Of a stretch of DNA of 64,000 bases, positions 63,406-64,000 are shown piece after piece. The translations under genes were made by a program, and so were the position numbers. The stretch comes from Actinomyces bovis (GTDB lineage: Bacteria; Actinomycetota; Actinomycetes; Actinomycetales; Actinomycetaceae): assembly GCF_900444995.1 (NCBI RefSeq), contig NZ_UAPQ01000006.1, positions 124,001 through 188,000 on the forward strand, in the 5' to 3' direction. The notes under the pieces are model-generated. The model made no database searches, was not told the origin of the DNA, and saw only the letters and a list, made by a program, of their open reading frames with translations. Every line of letters starts with the position of its first letter. Position 1 is the first letter of the stretch.

Positions 63406-64000
63406 ATGAATGCACACATTCTGACCATCATGGCGGTTATCCCTCTGATCGGGGCCGCAGTGGTCCCGTGGTTGCGCAGCTTTGCGCGGGAAACCGGCCT
63501 GGCCTTCTCTCTGGTGATCCTGTCCCTGGGCATCTGGGCGCTGGTCGCCTTTGATATGAGCCAGGGAGGCAAGGTTCAGCTGCTGGAGTCCTACCAGTGG
63601 ATCCCGCGCTTGGGCGTCACCTGGACCTTGGGCGTCAATGCGCTGGGCTTGGCCATGCTGCTGCTGGCCGTGTTCTTGGTGCCTCTAGTCCTGCTGGCTT
63701 CCTGGGGGGAGATTCCGGCTGAGCGCCAGGGCAGTTTCACGGCGCTCGTGCTCTCACTTGAGGCCTTTATGGTCGTCATCTTCACCGCCCGGGATATCTT
63801 CCTGTTCTACATCTGCTTTGAGGCGATGCTGATCCCGGTGTACTTCCTCATCGGGCACTTCGGGGGGCCGTTGCGCCAACGTGCCGCCTTGAAGTTCCTG
63901 CTGTACTCCCTGGCTGGCGGTCTGGTCATGCTGGTGGGTGTGGTGGCGCTGCCGGTGTTCGGCACCAACGGTTCCTTCACCTACGTGGTGGATGCCCTGG
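63406..64000 (+). CDS. nuoM: NADH-quinone oxidoreductase subunit M, 5' part
   Basis: Second antiporter-like pumping subunit, first 198 codons before the window ends. It begins MNAHILTIMAVIPLIGAAVV; IFTARDIFLFYICFEAMLIP includes the conserved Glu helix, followed by YFLIGHFGG. The ATG at 63406 has AGAGG ten bases upstream and gives a normal NuoM N terminus; the ATG at 63397 is too close to that site. The gene presumably continues to a nuoN beyond the window. Confidence 0.92.
   Translation, partial: MNAHILTIMAVIPLIGAAVVPWLRSFARETGLAFSLVILSLGIWALVAFDMSQGGKVQLLESYQWIPRLGVTWTLGVNALGLAMLLLAVFLVPLVLLASWGEIPAERQGSFTALVLSLEAFMVVIFTARDIFLFYICFEAMLIPVYFLIGHFGGPLRQRAALKFLLYSLAGGLVMLVGVVALPVFGTNGSFTYVVDAL

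Overview
The window is a 64 kb stretch of a GC-rich actinobacterial chromosome. Gene content and gene style point to the Actinomycetaceae (Actinomyces or a close relative): a menaquinone pathway, a 7Fe ferredoxin next to dapC, a DipZ/SigK/RskA module, a VanW-family protein and an actinobacterial nuo operon. This assignment is inferred from gene content, not from a marker gene. I saw no rRNA, tRNA, CRISPR array, prophage or insertion sequence.

Layout. 1-5.0 kb: the end of an M18 aminopeptidase, then a patatin-like lipase, a Nudix hydrolase, an alpha/beta hydrolase, the biotin transporter bioY and a luciferase-like oxidoreductase. 5.1-16.6 kb: two consecutive oligopeptide ABC transporter loci. 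The first is decayed: its binding protein has its two halves in reversed order, one permease is truncated and frameshifted, and the ATPase has a frameshift near its start. The second is intact except for a one-base frameshift just after the lipoprotein linker of its binding protein. 16.6-23.9 kb: a membrane protein, typA, a large VanW-family protein, fdxA and dapC. 23.9-26.0 kb: an AlbA_2-domain putative regulator between two 138-base direct repeats; three copies of a 16-base palindrome lie in this block, one exactly inside the regulator's own promoter spacer. 26.2-34.3 kb: gltA, the sdhCAB operon, dapD, a histidine phosphatase and small membrane proteins.

34.3-49.8 kb holds the menaquinone genes (menE, menA, menB, menC, menD, menF, menG), interrupted by the small repeat lipoprotein, dipZ, sigK and rskA (37.1-41.1 kb) and by an HtrA-type protease (45.8-47.4 kb). 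The lipoprotein and dipZ are divergent and carry the same promoter architecture (CCAATCC, 15 bases, CCGAAY), which resembles SigK promoters, so the four genes probably form one regulon. Two intergenic elements, upstream of menA and between menB and menC, share an inverted motif. 50.1-64.0 kb: nuoA to nuoM in order, nuoM running off the end, preceded by a possible 24-codon leader ORF that overlaps the nuoA start.

Together the core genes describe a menaquinone-linked respiratory chain: complex I and succinate dehydrogenase feed electrons to menaquinone, citrate synthase feeds the TCA branch, and DapD and DapC supply the succinylase route to diaminopimelate. The parts most worth attention are the AlbA_2 palindrome system, the SigK-like divergent promoters, the paired men elements and the permuted binding-protein gene.
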